Below are positions 22,450-34,689 of a DNA stretch of 64,000 bases, in pieces. The notes under the pieces are model-generated. The model was not told where the DNA came from and made no database searches. It saw only the letters and a program-made list of their open reading frames with translations. Positions within the stretch are counted from its first letter, which is position 1. Each line of letters begins with the position of its first letter. The DNA is taken from positions 1,054,001 to 1,118,000 of the forward strand of contig OX438754.1 in NCBI GenBank assembly GCA_949316235.1, given 5' to 3'. Both the position numbers and the translations under genes were made by a program. Source of the stretch: Oegoconia quadripuncta (taxonomy: Eukaryota > Arthropoda > Insecta > Lepidoptera > Autostichidae).

Positions 22450-23985
22450 GTGGTGTCAGAGATTTGATGGGAACATTTATTGCTACAGTCACTAGTTTCT
22501 CTATTACAAAAGTTGTCATCTTCAAAGTGTTTCTGGTTGAACCGAGTTCTGGTTCCGTTTCTTTTTGAAAATCGTCTGTCATTAGTTCATTTGCTCTTTA
22601 TTAAAAACAAATACATCGTGCCCTCCGCGTGATGCCTTCAAAGGGAGAAAAAAAGGCGCGCCTGTTTGTTGAGCCGCCCGCCGTAAGCATTAATAATGTA
22701 GTTTTAAAGATGGCGGCGGCGCTGGAATGCGCGCGCAGGGACCAGCTCTGCGTAGTGCTGCGCACGAGTCGATTTCAATGCAACTATGTTTGGTCCGCTA
22801 CCTATATTTATTTACGATACTCGTTCCGTTTTATGTATGTAAATGTGTAGTTTCTTAAAGAAATATAATTGGGTAAATTTCCTTAATAGGATTGTCGTGT
22901 GTAGACCATAATATTTTCCTGTAAGATTAATTACTTAGTAACGATTAATTTTTGTTATTTACTTATCTGAAATAAATCATTATGCATCTCGTAACAAAAT
23001 TAACCAACCACATATTTACCTAAAACATTTCTATACTTAGATAAAAGTAAATAGGGATGTCGAGATTACGCGCGTATCGAGCAAAACCAACACTTGATGT
23101 TTATCATAGTGCAGAGCTGCGCGTGCGTCGATGTACGGCTCCCCTTGTCACTATTTAATTAACACAGATAACATTATTTGCGAACGAAACATACTTATCT
23201 CCATTATCTATTTGTGGAGTAGAAAGGCTGAATAAACATGTGATTTTGGTGTGAATCAGTTTAGTAAAATTAATATAGACTGAATGAACGTTTTCGATGA
23301 CAATTCAGTATTTAATGAAGATGAATTGGCACGAATTAGTGAGTCAACTTGACAAGTAATTGATCATGAATGATAATAAATTGAAATGGTTGAAACAATT
23401 TGTCGAACAAATGTCAGGGAAAGCTGAGTCTTATAGTAATTCAAACCCAACTGAAAGTCAAAATTTCTATCGCACTCGTAATTAACGATAATATAACCGA
23501 AAATCTGAATGGTTGTACCTCAATCACGCTAAAGATTTGAATAGTCCAGCTATGGACCATAAATCTGACAAACATATCCCGAAATTTCAAATAAATCCCG
23601 CTGGATGACAAACTGCTGCGACGTGTATTAGATATATAGACAAATATTCGTTATCGAATGAACTTTTCGTTGTGTGGTTAGTTTTTGTTACAGGTTTTCC
23701 ATTGACAGGTCTAGTGACGTATAGATTACGGCGCTTAGGTGTGAAAACTTAACTATTTTTCTTTTAAATATCGACTTGTAAAAGATGTCCTCAATTGAAT
23801 AAAGAGATATTCTCAGAAAAATAAAAGTCACGAACATAACCCAGCGAATTGATAAGTTAAAGTGGCAGTAAGCAGGCCACATAGCGAGTAAATTCTAGTG
23901 GAGGTGCATAATGTGTCGTCCACACACAACGTGAATGAATGACCTAAAGTGGTCGGTCTGGCCATGATCATGTCAAAACAACGTT
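22450..23985. other. Intron DNA, no feature recognised
   Basis: AT-rich. A short GC-rich stretch at 22660-22770 contains AAGATGGCGGCGGCGC. No gene or listed repeat seen. Confidence 0.35.
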
Positions 23986-23995
23986 AGGAATCCTA

Positions 23996-24130
23996 CAACC
24001 TTGGGATCTTCAACAGCAGAGTGAATAGGCATTTACTGGGATCGCAAGCTTCATCTTCGACCGCATCGTCACTTTCCATCAGGTGAGATTGTGGTGAAAC
24101 GCGAATCCAGTCAATCATATAACAAAAAAA
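23996..24130 (+). mobile_element. LINE-1f 3' end
   Basis: TCCTACAACCTTGGGATCTT to TCCATCAGGTGAGATTGTGG, then a short A-rich tail. Confidence 0.75.
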
Positions 24131-24566
24131 AATTGTTATTAATTGCGACTATCTGAATGATAAACACGCTTGATGTACTTCAACCACATCTCAAAAATTA
24201 TAAAATTGTAATAGCTGTATACTTTATTTAAAAAAAAAACGAACTGTCGGTTTCTTGAGCCGCTTCTTTTACCACAGATGATTTTCCTTTCCGAAGCGGT
24301 AGTAATGAAATGATATCACTTTATTTGCATTGATTTTTGGTGGCGTGGGTGGTATATATATTACAAAATTCCCCCAAAAACCTGCCTATACGAGGCGTGC
24401 AAATATTGAAGGCTTATATTACAAATTTTACAATTTCCACTATTTTACGTAGCTAAGCACAGTAAATTCTAAATTCTTAAGTAGCTTGGGTATACTGACT
24501 GACAGTGCAACAAGTGCAGTGACTAAATGCAATAAGCCCTTTTATTATTTCCCGTAGATTTAAATT

Positions 24567-24680
24567 GACATTCTTTTTTTTTTATGGTTAACTGGATACA
24601 CGTTTGACCACAATCTCACCTGATGGGAAGTGACGATGTGGCCGAAGATGAAGCACGCGATCTCAGTAGATGCCTATGCC
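24567..24680 (-). mobile_element. LINE-1f 3' end, minimal
   Basis: T-run at 24568-24582, then the minus-strand 3' UTR hairpin and codons for RHLLRSRASSSATSSLPIR. Only about 110 bp remains. Confidence 0.75.
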
Positions 24681-25419
24681 TATTCAACAAATGTATCTTA
24701 CGTTGAAATAAATTCTTGAGGTTTGACATGCAATAATAGATATTTACATAATATCGGCACAGTATAACCAAAAAACGGTTATACTGTGGTATTGGGTTGT
24801 AGAACAAGCCACAGGCAGAGATAAATTGACACGACGCAGATGTATGTCGAATGATCTAACAGCAAGTCCTTGATTTGGACAACTTTAGGGGAAAAGCCCA
24901 AATATCGATAAAAAAGGGAACATCCCAATCTAACTTCCAGGAAACAGCGCGGGCGCCGGCACCGCTCCGGTCGGATTCCTGTATCTCCCGCCTTTTCGAA
25001 AACGATGCGCGCACTCGATCCCATAGCGATCTACGATCTATAGATCACTAGAGCTGTGATGCTGTCGATCATTACAACTGTCAACTTGGTTTTAAGCTTT
25101 TAAGCTAAAGCAGTAAAATAGGCTTTGCATTTTAACCGAAATCAATGAATTCAAACTGAATTTATTATTTTTTTAATGCTTGACTATCGTCGATATCTCC
25201 ATTTGTGGAACCATTTCAATAATTATTTTTCTATTCAAAATGGTTATCAAGGGTGGTTTCATACAAATTTGGTGAATATCTGATGAAGCACTCCGGAGGT
25301 AGAGGACGAAACCTGACCAAAGTCGGTTGTTTTGCGAATGCATATGCAATGTAAAATTGACTATTTTAAGTGTACTCTGTGTTACCAACAAAATAAAGCA
25401 TATTTGACTTTGATCCCTA

Positions 25420-25500
25420 GTGTCATAGGATACATTTTAGGGTAAAAAATTCAACATGGCGCCCGCAAAATACATATGCTGTCGGGTTGTTTCGTTTTTA
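25420..25500 (-). repeat. Repeat-J fragment
   Basis: Contains GCCCGCAAAATACATATGCT, CGGGTTGTTTCG and the GGATACATTTTAGGGTAAAA block also found in the copies at 13290 and 33225. Confidence 0.4.
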
Positions 25501-25599
25501 AATACTTAAATAGTTATTTTAGGATACAAAAATGCCTGTGCCAGGAAGATCCACTCTTCCTCTACCTGTGGTAGATTGGTGAAATGTTTAAACACTTAC

Positions 25600-25653
25600 C
25601 TTTAGGTTTGACATCATCCATAGCGTACCGGCTGTAGGGAGGTGGAGGGGTTT
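25600..25653 (-). CDS. Dad: Dad coding exon 2, PY-motif linker
   Basis: A 54-nt exon. The acceptor is a pyrimidine-rich TTTCTTTACAG and the donor is AAAG/GTAAGTG. With the G carried over from exon 1 it reads E-TPPPPYSRYAMDDVKPK, then passes one G on (phase 1 to phase 1). The PPPPYSRY core is the I-Smad linker PY motif, known in Smad7 to bind WW domains of Smurf-type ubiquitin ligases, so this small exon probably couples Dad to receptor degradation. It is isolated by introns of about 20 kb on each side. A mini-MITE begins 26 bp upstream of the exon (25679) and a fold-back MITE lies about 230 bp upstream. Confidence 0.88.
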
Positions 25654-25678
25654 CTGTAAAGAAAAGAGACACATTAGC

Positions 25679-25757
25679 TTTAACACGTTCCCTGCCATGA
25701 GTATATACGTAGTGAACAATGAATTTTTAAATAACAGGATATGGCATTGAATGTGTT
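25679..25757. mobile_element. Mini-MITE close to Dad exon 2
   Basis: About 79 bp with inverted ends TTAACACGTTCCCTGCCA and TGGCATTGAATGTGTTAA. It starts 26 bp upstream of exon 2, so it sits against its branch-point region. A related element is at 61554. Confidence 0.65.
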
Positions 25758-25884
25758 AAGATGAACATTGTAGATACAGTCGCTGACACGACCGTAATAA
25801 TACCAGTGTAAGTTGGCCTCTGGAAACCCGGAAACGTGAAGACAGTGAGATCTTCTTATGCCAGAAATGTTACGGTTATAACGT

Positions 25885-26285
25885 ATACCGAATGTTTTTT
25901 TGCCGTAAAGAAAAAATAGGTCATATTAGGTAAGTGAAATAGAAGGTATTGGCATCGGTAGTTTCATTTTTTTTTTTTTTTTTTTTTCAAAAACCGACAT
26001 CGATCCACCCGCCGCCCGGCCGGAGATTGAGCGACTGGCGGGTTTCGTAGATCTTCTACCATGCGAAATTTATTTGGCACTCATATTTTCTCCAAGATTT
26101 CTTCATTTATTTAATTTGGTTATGTAATTTTGTGGAATACGCTACAAACGCGACCGACTGACACAATTAAAGCTATATTATGCTTTTGAAAAAAAAAGAA
26201 GTACCTATGCCAATACCTTCTAGGTATTTCACTTACCTAATATGCCCTCTTTTTTCCTTACGGTAAAAAAAACTCACCGGTATAC
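25885..26285. mobile_element. Fold-back MITE-E, copy 1
   Basis: Inverted ends of about 80 bp: TTGCCGTAAAGAAAAAATAG and ATATTAGGTAAGTGAAATAG at the left, complements at 26215-26280. A T-run follows the left arm. Second copy at 52787-53100. Confidence 0.8.
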
Positions 26286-26474
26286 GACTATATGATTCAT
26301 ACTTTTTATTTTACAAATACTTTTTGTTGCGCAAAATAATTTACAATAATTTTTGATGACAATGCCAGACAAAAACAGGTAGGGTGCACGGTACTACCAA
26401 CTAAAGAAATAGATAAGTATGCATAAATACAATAATATCACATTAATAGACTTACTTAATTATATAATAAAATA

Positions 26475-27120
26475 ATTTTTTTTTTTTTTTAATTAGAATG
26501 GGATCGCTCTTGACCTTAATCTGGACTAATGTCGAGATAAGGTCTACGATGGAACGAGCTTTCCCAGAAGATGCCTATTTAACCTGACTTTAAAGAGCTG
26601 CGGGTTATATGCGATTGGAAACACAGACGGAGGCAATGCGTTCTACTCCTTAGCCGTGCGCATGAGAAACGAAGACCTAAAACGCTTGGTCGTTATAAAT
26701 GGCACCTCAACTAAGTGCGGGTGATATCCTGCGGTACGTCTTGAATTTCGATGTAAGAACGGGGATGGCGGGATCAACTCATGCAGTACTTCAGCACACT
26801 CTCCGAAATATATCCGATAGAAAATTGAAAGGCATGCGACTTTCCGTCGGTGTTCAAGGCTGTGTAGATGGGATTCTACCAACTCTTTGTTGCCTATCAA
26901 TCGCTTGGCTCTGCGTTCCACCGAATCTAAAGCGGCAAGCTGATACTTAGCAGATCCATCCCACAGGTGGCAGCAATACTCCATACCGGATCGGACTTGC
27001 GCTTTGTATAAGGTAAGAAGCTGTCCAGGTGTGAAGTATCGCTTGACCTTGTTGAGAATGCCTAGCTTTTTGGCTGCAGTTTGGGCTGTAGATTCAATGG
27101 ATGTGCCGAGTGCCGTGTGA
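26475..27120 (-). mobile_element. LINE-3 (CR1/jockey-like) C-terminal fragment
   Basis: The minus frame includes MEYCCHLWDGSAKYQLAALD, SVERRAKRLIGN and FYRIYFGECAEVLHELIPPS, the usual C-terminal block of this group. Poly-T at 26475-26490 marks the 3' end. It is related to LINE-1f but clearly distinct in sequence. Confidence 0.75.
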
Positions 27121-27129
27121 ATACATATA

Positions 27130-28080
27130 ATAAACTAACGACCCAAAATTACTTGAACAACCTACTAATATGTCTGTGCCTGGAATAAATCTTCAGTATC
27201 TTGGTAAGACAATCATAAATAAAACTTCGATTATAATAACAAATGGTAAGTAGTGTTTGCAAAACACATTCGTTTCCGTCGATAGAGCAATTAATACGGC
27301 AGCCAGATTGACCAGTTAGACAGTAATCGAAGGACAAACTGACAGACATACGGTATTTATTGCTATAGATTGAATGTTCAGATTAATTACACATGCCGAT
27401 GAAGGGGCCTCCACTGCCCTATACTCGCCTAGTACTTATCAATTTCATCAACCAGCATTCCTCGGCCCGCCTTTCTAATTTAAACTTTACAATGTTTATA
27501 CAGAACACAATATACATTGACAGATTCTTTCAATAATTGAAACACGAGACACCACTCAGAAACAATCATTAAATTGAACCTAAACTTTAAAGATCTAAGA
27601 CAGACTTTAGTTTAGCATACTAGCAACTGCAGTCCGAAAGCGAATGAGCTAATGTTTTCTAATTGAAAGGTTTGAAATCTGTGCCTTAAATCAATCGAGA
27701 TACGGTCCGATTTCCTAAACGCCCTTATGGTGATTATGACGCAATAATTTCAAGAGAACTTTCAGTCACGCCACTCGTACGTATACGATATGGACGACCT
27801 CCTCGTTCTAAGAAGATATTAAATCCTTCCGACGTGAGAGTGAATAACAATTTTATTGCCACTGTGTACAGATTAAATTCAGTTGTCCTATATGACAAGG
27901 TTTACGGACGAAAGGACATTACAGTCAACAACTGTTATTATTTATATCTGGTTGATGGTACGCTAGGCGTTTAGGGTCATTTACTTTTGCATTGCTCAGT
28001 CTTTTAGAGCTCCGTAGTTAAAAAGGATAAAAGAACCCTCCTAGTTTCGTTATGTCCATAATAGCTAAGCTAAATTTCTA
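27130..28080. other. Intron DNA, no feature recognised
   Basis: AT-rich with scattered short frames. No gene, repeat family or splice-flanked exon seen. Confidence 0.4.
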
Positions 28081-28084
28081 TAAA

Positions 28085-28225
28085 GCTATTTTCATTTATT
28101 TATGTATTTATTTACAAAAACAAATGTGATTTGTGTAGTTTATCAACCATCTGGTATCTATAATACAAGTCTAGTTGCTTAGTGTGGAGCTAGATGGCGC
28201 TGTGTGTATGTGCAAAGATATTTAT
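28085..28225 (+). mobile_element. SINE-B tail
   Basis: TATCAACCATCTGGTATCTA, CTAGTTGCTTAGTGTGGAGC, TAGATGGCGCTGTGTG. The head is missing. Confidence 0.7.
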
Positions 28226-28479
28226 TATAATTTTGCATGGGTATATACATTATAATCACGCCGACAATGCGGTAAAATTACTTGAAAAAAAATTCTTTGG
28301 GGTACCTTCTCTACATTGGATACGTCGTTTAAAAGTATTAGAGGTTATCTTGAACAGATCTTCGATTCAGGGATCCGTTTTAAAGTGAAAATTTTTGTCA
28401 GAGTCAAGTGTAGAAGTCCCGTGGGAGTTAAATGGTTGATTTCGTTACAGTTGCTTGTTGGTCTATGGAATTTGCTAAC

Positions 28480-29070
28480 TAAGAGTGAATGCCGGAAATC
28501 AGGTAAATGGAGCACTGCATGCGTTTATGAGGAGCCAGAATGTGTCCAAAAAAGCTCGTCTGGTTGTTCATGGCGGGGTGCTGGTTCCAACACTGACTTA
28601 CCGGAGTGAATGCTCGGTATGGCAAAAGAAGAATGAAAGTAGAATAAATGCAGTGGAAATGAGATCATTGAGAAGTATGAATGGGGTGACTCTGAAAGAT
28701 AGAATCAGGAATAGTGTAATTAGGGAGGCAGCGTGAATGAAGACGTAGTGACAAAGATTGAAAAAGGTATGCAGAAATGGTTTGGACATGTGGAGAGGAT
28801 GAATGAAAGAAGACTTACGAAAGAGATATACAAAGCGAATGTGGATGTTAGTGTTGGTAGGGGAAGACCACGGCGAACGTACCATGATCAAATCGGGGAC
28901 GTCTTAAAGAAAGGCCAAGTCAAGAGTACCCTAAACCGACGAGCATAATATATATGAACAACATCATGAGAGTGAAGGAAGCAGAAGAGGTGTGTCAGGA
29001 TCGTAGCAAGTGGAAGTCTGTGGACTCTGCCTACCCCTACGGGAAACAGGCGTGACATTATGTATGTATA
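28480..29070 (+). mobile_element. RTE-like LINE 3' end, copy 1
   Basis: Two frames: GALHAFMRSQNVSKKARLVV and HGGVLVPTLTYRSECSVW (to 28736), then [20 protein letters not shown] and [20 protein letters not shown] (from 28733). The frame breaks near 28733. The end is a TATGTATGTA short repeat, usual for the RTE clade. Confidence 0.75.
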
Positions 29071-29245
29071 AACAAAAGACGATCTCAGATCTCTCTCGTA
29101 CCTGCTTGTTTTTTACTTTCGGTATTTTATTATTCCATATGGTTTTGACATAAGTAAAGGAGTAAGTAAGAGTCTTGCCCATCACTAGTAAATTCATCAT
29201 TCAGAGACAATTTCAATATGACGGTTTGTTTACATAGTTAAAGGA

Positions 29246-29402
29246 AAAATCACTTGACCGTGACTACTGTATACGCCAAGTATACGACAAATTACTTGTT
29301 TTGACTGTGACTGACTTATAAACTGAAGAAATAAGAGAAATAAGACATGGCTGTATGGGCTTAGATCCTTTTGCCTTCTCCGAGAGGAGAGAATAAAACG
29401 AT
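29246..29402 (+). mobile_element. Retrocopy family R, 5'-truncated
   Basis: From CACTTGACCGTGACTACTGT through GAAGAAATAAGAGAAATAAG to GAGAGGAGAGAATAAAACG. No long A-tail remains. Confidence 0.7.
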
Positions 29403-29440
29403 AATTATTTAACTTTCCTACTAACCTAACCTAACTACTT

Positions 29441-29530
29441 CGAAGAAATAAGAGACATAAGACATGGCTGTTATGGGCTCGATCCCTTTGCCTTCTCCAA
29501 GTGGAGAATGAAACGAAAAAAAAAAAAAAA
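29441..29530 (+). mobile_element. Retrocopy family R, short copy with perfect TSD
   Basis: Only the last 90 bp, ending in A14. Flanked by the 15-bp direct repeat CTAACCTAACTACTT (29426-29440 and 29531-29545). Confidence 0.85.
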
Positions 29531-29572
29531 CTAACCTAACTACTTTCCATTGAAAATTATTTAACACACATA

Positions 29573-29970
29573 AGGCTTTTTGGCGGGAACTCGGCGAGTG
29601 AAGTAGCATTTTTCTTTATAAGTCTTATAATTTGTGCATTCTAACTTTTGAAGCTTAATAATGGCAGAGTATTGTGCAGCAAACGTTAGTGATAGTGTAC
29701 AAGTGAAGGGAGGTGTAAATTAAAGTGCGTAACGGAGCTTTCGGGTTCCCACAAGAAGCCGCCAAAATCTTTTGTAAAGCATTCTGCCACTTTACTGAAG
29801 AATGACTTGACCGTGACTAGACTCTGTACGCCAAGTATACGACGAATTACTTGTTTTGACTGAGACTGACTTACAAACTGAAGAAATAAGAGAAATAAGA
29901 CATGGCTGTTATGGGCTAGATCCCTTTGCCTTCTCCTAGAGGAGAAAATAAAACTAAAAAAAAAAAAAAA
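29573..29970 (+). mobile_element. Retrocopy family R, full length
   Basis: Begins AGGCTTTTTGGCGGGAACTC and carries ATGGCAGAGTATTGTGCAGC; the end is GGAGAAAATAAAACT plus a poly-A. The flanks TTAACACACATA and TTAACACATA form an imperfect duplication. Best reference copy of the family. Confidence 0.85.
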
Positions 29971-29974
29971 TTAA

Positions 29975-30680
29975 CACATAAAAAAATCCCCTTTCTAAGT
30001 TCGGATATTGCGACGGGCATGTACGGAACCCTACACTGCGCGTAGCCCGACACGCACTTGGCCGGTATTTTCAAAGGGAATGTAAGATTGTTGTGTCGAG
30101 TTATGACTCAACTTTAGTATTTTAGTCTTCTATATGTCAGCTAAAAAATAATGTCAGTCATTCATATAAATGCATTTCCACTGCAATGTCATCACGTGCG
30201 GTGATGTTAGTTGAAATTAGTAAGCCGGTTAATGTAATGTAAACTTGTTTCTCTGCAACAATTATGTTTGAGCATAAATGTGTTTCAGGTGGCTTTTATT
30301 GTATATGTCACCGGCAAAATGTGTAATTCAGTTATTGTACAGGGTACCCAGCTAGTCTCACAATAAAATTGTGTACAAGATTGGTATGCTTGAATGAAAA
30401 TAAATATTTTGAATTTGAACTTTACGTGGTCTCCTAATGGCATACATTCCTAGGTATTTCATAAATTACCTAGACACAGTATGTAATGATTAACGATAGA
30501 TAAAATATTTTACACATTGCCTAGACGAACTTGGTATTGTATAGACTGTTAAGCTTCTTAGAACTTGTGTTAGGATACTGTGCTCTCCCTTCTTGTAGTT
30601 TTTAGATAAGATTTTTACTTAAACCTGGATTAATTTGGTTAGTGCTTATGTGAGTTGTGAATATAATATGAGAGGTTACT
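29975..30680. other. Intron DNA, possible LINE tail only
   Basis: 30340-30420 (TACAGGGTACCCAGCTAGTC, then AAATATTTTGAATTTGAA) looks like a LINE 3' tail. Nothing else recognised. Confidence 0.35.
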
Positions 30681-30689
30681 TGATCAGAT

Positions 30690-30745
30690 ATGTGTTTGTG
30701 TGCGTGCGTGTGTGTATTTATGTATGTGTGTGCGTTTATGTATAG
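30690..30745. repeat. GT/GC-rich microsatellite
   Basis: Imperfect TGTGTGCGTGCGTGTGTGTA-type run. Confidence 0.7.
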
Positions 30746-31029
30746 TATGAAAAGATGCAAATAAAACACTTTTACAATTATACTGAATTCATCAGAAACG
30801 GTGAAGACTTCGCGAGATTCACTTGTCAAAAAAATCAGACGCTGTTAGCGCTTTTTTTGTTACAATTCAGAACGACTTTGTTAGGTCTTTTCTTTGTAAC
30901 AATTCAGAACTTTGCCGGCTGTTCTTTCTGTATTCTACAGATTGCCTAGGTAAAGTGTTGAATAAATTATATTTTATACATTACCTGAACGTGTCAGCTG
31001 TTCTATGGAATGCCTATATTCTATAGGAT

Positions 31030-32785
31030 ACCGGATTAAACAGAATGCCGTAACATATACATGAACATGTTAACATTGTAAGAGCGTGAAATCTTGTAAC
31101 ACAGGCATAACAAATAATACGAGCCTGGTCATATTCATTCGCTTATGTACACAGAACATTAGAAACACGGTATGCGCATGATATTTTAGAACGCCTCACT
31201 CAAGTTGCAGATGTGATAATATTACAAAACAAAGAATGCTAACTGACAGCCCACTAAATATAAAGATGAAGAATCGCGCCATAAAATGGGCAATAAAAAA
31301 TACATTTGATTTACGTTGCATTTGTTAAAAGCCTTAAATCAATTCAGTATGCAGGTGTGTATTGTTTTGACATTAGTTGCGCAAACGTTAACAACTTCTG
31401 AGAATGCTTCCAACACACCCGTACCTACTATACGTAAAATCATATTGAAATGCAGCTATAATTTGTATTCCACATCACAAGCGCTGCAAAAAACATGTCC
31501 GCGCCATTGACGCTTGCGCTGAATTGCAAATGACAATTGCACAATTTAAATTCGGGATTGAGCATTCGAAATTTGAAATGGCCGATGCGATGGCACGTGC
31601 CGCTTTTCCTGATAATGGGATATTATGATTCTAAATTCAAATTTTAATTTTAGAATTTCGTTGTTCTTTTTTTTCGAATAACACGGATAAGTTTGTACTT
31701 TATAATTATCTTCAACCTTTTTATCTCATCTAATCAATAAGACAAATGCAAAACCCTGTCTATTGCTTTCCGGTTTTAGGGCTTTACCTTTTGGATAGAT
31801 AAATAGATAACAACAACCAATAGTATGTATATACACGCGCATTCAATACATATATATTACTAACGCCACTAACGTCTTCTCGTTACCAATGAGTACCATA
31901 TACATACATTTATAGATAGGTATCTACTACTGCAAAGTTGTAATGGGGGAGGACCTGATGACCTGAAAAACAGGCCTAGTTTAGGCATCAGTCGCCCACA
32001 ATTTTTATTTATAATTGTAATTCATCTTCGATAATACTGTAATGTATGAATTGTGGAGGGAAAAATGAACGAATTTTGAATTTGAATTTTGTAAGTATGT
32101 TATATACCAGTCCCGACCTATTGACCACGTAAATGTGTCCGTCCCAACCAAAGTATTTCAAACAACAATTATGTTTATCAAAATAATTTTAATAAAAACG
32201 TCGAAACTTTTACCGAAAAGTACCTACTTACTCAAACAACATAAATCAGCATTTCATACGACAGTTCGCGATTGAAGTTGATGTGTGACTGATTTCCAAT
32301 TCGTACCAAATTCCCGTTTTAGCACCAACGAAGTGGAATTTTGATTCGACGATAGCCTATATTTTTAACACAAAGATGTCCGAAGGTACTATCATACTTA
32401 ATCCTATAATTTTCCTTGCCATAATCTATGGAGTATAGTAACCAAATTATACTTAATCGGCCGAAATGACAGTATTATTAGTGGCATTCCTTGATACATA
32501 AAAATGTCGTTAAAGTCAGGTCAAAATATAGGTTAGCTCCAAGGGTTGATTCGACGGACATAATTGCGGTCAGCTTACCTGTCCGCTTGTTTGTTTTAAT
32601 ATTTTTGTATTCTTTTTACGTTTCTGTAAGGTGAAGCAGTTTTTAAATTGTTTTAATGGGATTTTAGGAGGAATTTTATGGCAGAGCGCTTATAACTTTG
32701 AGATTAATCAGAATTTGTTTTTTCACATGAAGTTTGTAGATGGAACCGTTATAAGCTCTACATAAAGTAACTATTTAAGTATTAG
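31030..32785. other. Intron DNA, no gene recognised
   Basis: AT-rich. A possible LINE tail lies at 31940-32095 (GGCATCAGTCGCCCACAAT ... TGAATTTGAATTTTG). A frame at 31316-31510 has no supporting feature. Confidence 0.35.
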
Positions 32786-33203
32786 GTCCTCACCTATGAA
32801 ATTGGCGTTTTGTATGAAGAATTTCATTAAGACTGTTTTCTCCATACAAACATTTTTGATTTTTTTTGGGAGCGGCAAATACAAATTTAGCTAAACTGTG
32901 TGTATTATCGGATAACATTAAATTAAGTATAGGCAGCGTTAATTTTTTTTAAAAGTAACCGCTTTATAAAAGTTTCAGCGAATCTAAGAAATGATTATGG
33001 GAAGCACATGAAAAGAGCTCTGTTCAATTTTTTTTTATTATGTGATTTAGCCCAAAAATTAAAAAATATTTCATGTGAAACCTTGAAATAATATTCCATA
33101 TTCCAAATAACAAAACAAATTTGGATATAGCTTTGAAAATCGCAGAAATTGGTACATAGGATTAACGAAGAAAAAAAAACTCCAATTTCATAGGTAAAGA
33201 CCC
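32786..33203. mobile_element. MITE-D, copy 2
   Basis: GGTCCTCACCTATGAAATTG at the left and CCAATTTCATAGGTAAAGAC at the right are inverted ends. Interior closely matches 14998-15364, with an extra segment near 32930. Confidence 0.8.
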
Positions 33204-33224
33204 AATATTTAAAAACCAAAAACC

Positions 33225-33415
33225 CCGACAGCATATTCTGTATTTTGCGGACGCCATGCTGGATTTTTCACCATAAAAAGTATCCTAAGACAAATTGAAC
33301 GACACCTTTCATTTCAAAATCGGTCGAGCCGTCGCTACAGGAGATAACATAGAAATCTACATACATACACTCGAAAATATAACCCTCTTTTGGGCCTGTC
33401 GGGTAAATACTTTTA
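33225..33415 (-). repeat. Repeat-J
   Basis: Contains CCCGACAGCATATTCTGTAT, AAAATCGGTCGAGCCG and CTCGAAAATATAACCCTC, ending near GCCTGTCGGGTAAA. Inverse of the copy at 13290. Confidence 0.5.
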
Positions 33416-33789
33416 AAAACATTTGAATCTTTTAGTTTAGCTTAAGGGGTGGGGGACGCTAACAAAAATTAGCACTTTAATGCTTAATATTTCTTAAACG
33501 GAACCCTAAAAACTGTTTGCAATAAATAAAAAAATAAAAAATGTCACAAAATCGATCTATTTCTGCGGTTTCACCGTGTCTGTGTGGTTATGCGCGTACA
33601 CGCGGCGCCGGCGCATCACATAGCATTAAAACTAAGTGGTAAATATGTGCAATGATTCATGAGGTATGTTTAGGAATACATTTTGCATACGTTCTAATAT
33701 TAGCAACAGAGTTAGGTGGGCTTTATTGTAGACAATAGGGCAAAAGATATTCCGGCCCGAGAATTTAAGGACTAAAATATCTTAATTGT

Positions 33790-33875
33790 GAAGATGAGGC
33801 CGAAGGTGGAAGTGTACTGACCTGGAAACTGGCTATTTGGGGAACTGGCTATCTTGTCTCTGACAACCGGAATAC
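33790..33875 (-). mobile_element. SINE-C fragment
   Basis: GAAGATGAGGCCGAAGGTGG and GGCTATCTTGTCTCTGACAA, the middle of SINE-C on the minus strand. Confidence 0.55.
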
Positions 33876-33889
33876 AACAATGCTATTAT

Positions 33890-34685
33890 TATGTTCATAT
33901 AGCTGGCTTGCGCACATTCGATTTCGATGATAAAGTACTAAATACAACTACAGAAAGTGGTAAGAGTAGAACTTGGCGACTTTATCACTAACAGCGATCT
34001 CTAACTTTTCATCTATGCCAACTAATCGTGCTCCAATTATGCCTAAGAGTGCTCAAAGCAAAGAAATAATGCTTTTATAGTAGGTCTTTCACTGAGCAAG
34101 CCATCTTGACTATTAGTTTGGTAAAACAAATCTCCTTGTATTCATGAAATAACGTACTATCTTAGTAAACCAAATAAAACCGACGATCCTACAAATTCTA
34201 GTGATAAATTAAAAAGAAAGAAATCCAAAACAATAAACAAACGATAAATTCCCTTTAATTCTCCATAAATTTGGCTGAAAGCTGAAACGACGTCATGAGT
34301 TGTTGGTATCATCTTGAACGGACTCTCAAGGTCGGATCACGGAACTACATTGACAACAATGATGCTATAGCATAATGGGTAAGCATTCACTATAGGATTT
34401 GCGACAAATCATGACAAAAGGTACAAGGATACAAAAAAAAAAAAACTAGCACACCTCATAGCTCTTCACGATGTAAAAAATATATACTATAAGTTGCTCT
34501 AAACTTCATTAGCAATAAAAAAGATACTGTTAATCTAAAGAAGATGTAGGTATTTGCCGTAAATAACATGGCTACTACAGGTAACAGAACTATGCGATCT
34601 CGAGCGCAACTCGCTGTTTGAAAGTGACAGTTGGATCCCTAGCGAGAAATTATAGTAGATCCAAAACAGTTCTGAAATTCAAAAA
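33890..34685. other. Intron DNA, no feature recognised
   Basis: AT-rich, no repeat family or coding signal identified. Confidence 0.4.
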
Positions 34686-34689
34686 ACGT

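Noticed and set aside
31316..31510. 64-codon ORF with a hydrophobic start
   Set aside because: Resembles a signal peptide by chance only; no conserved domain or exon boundary and AT-rich surroundings.
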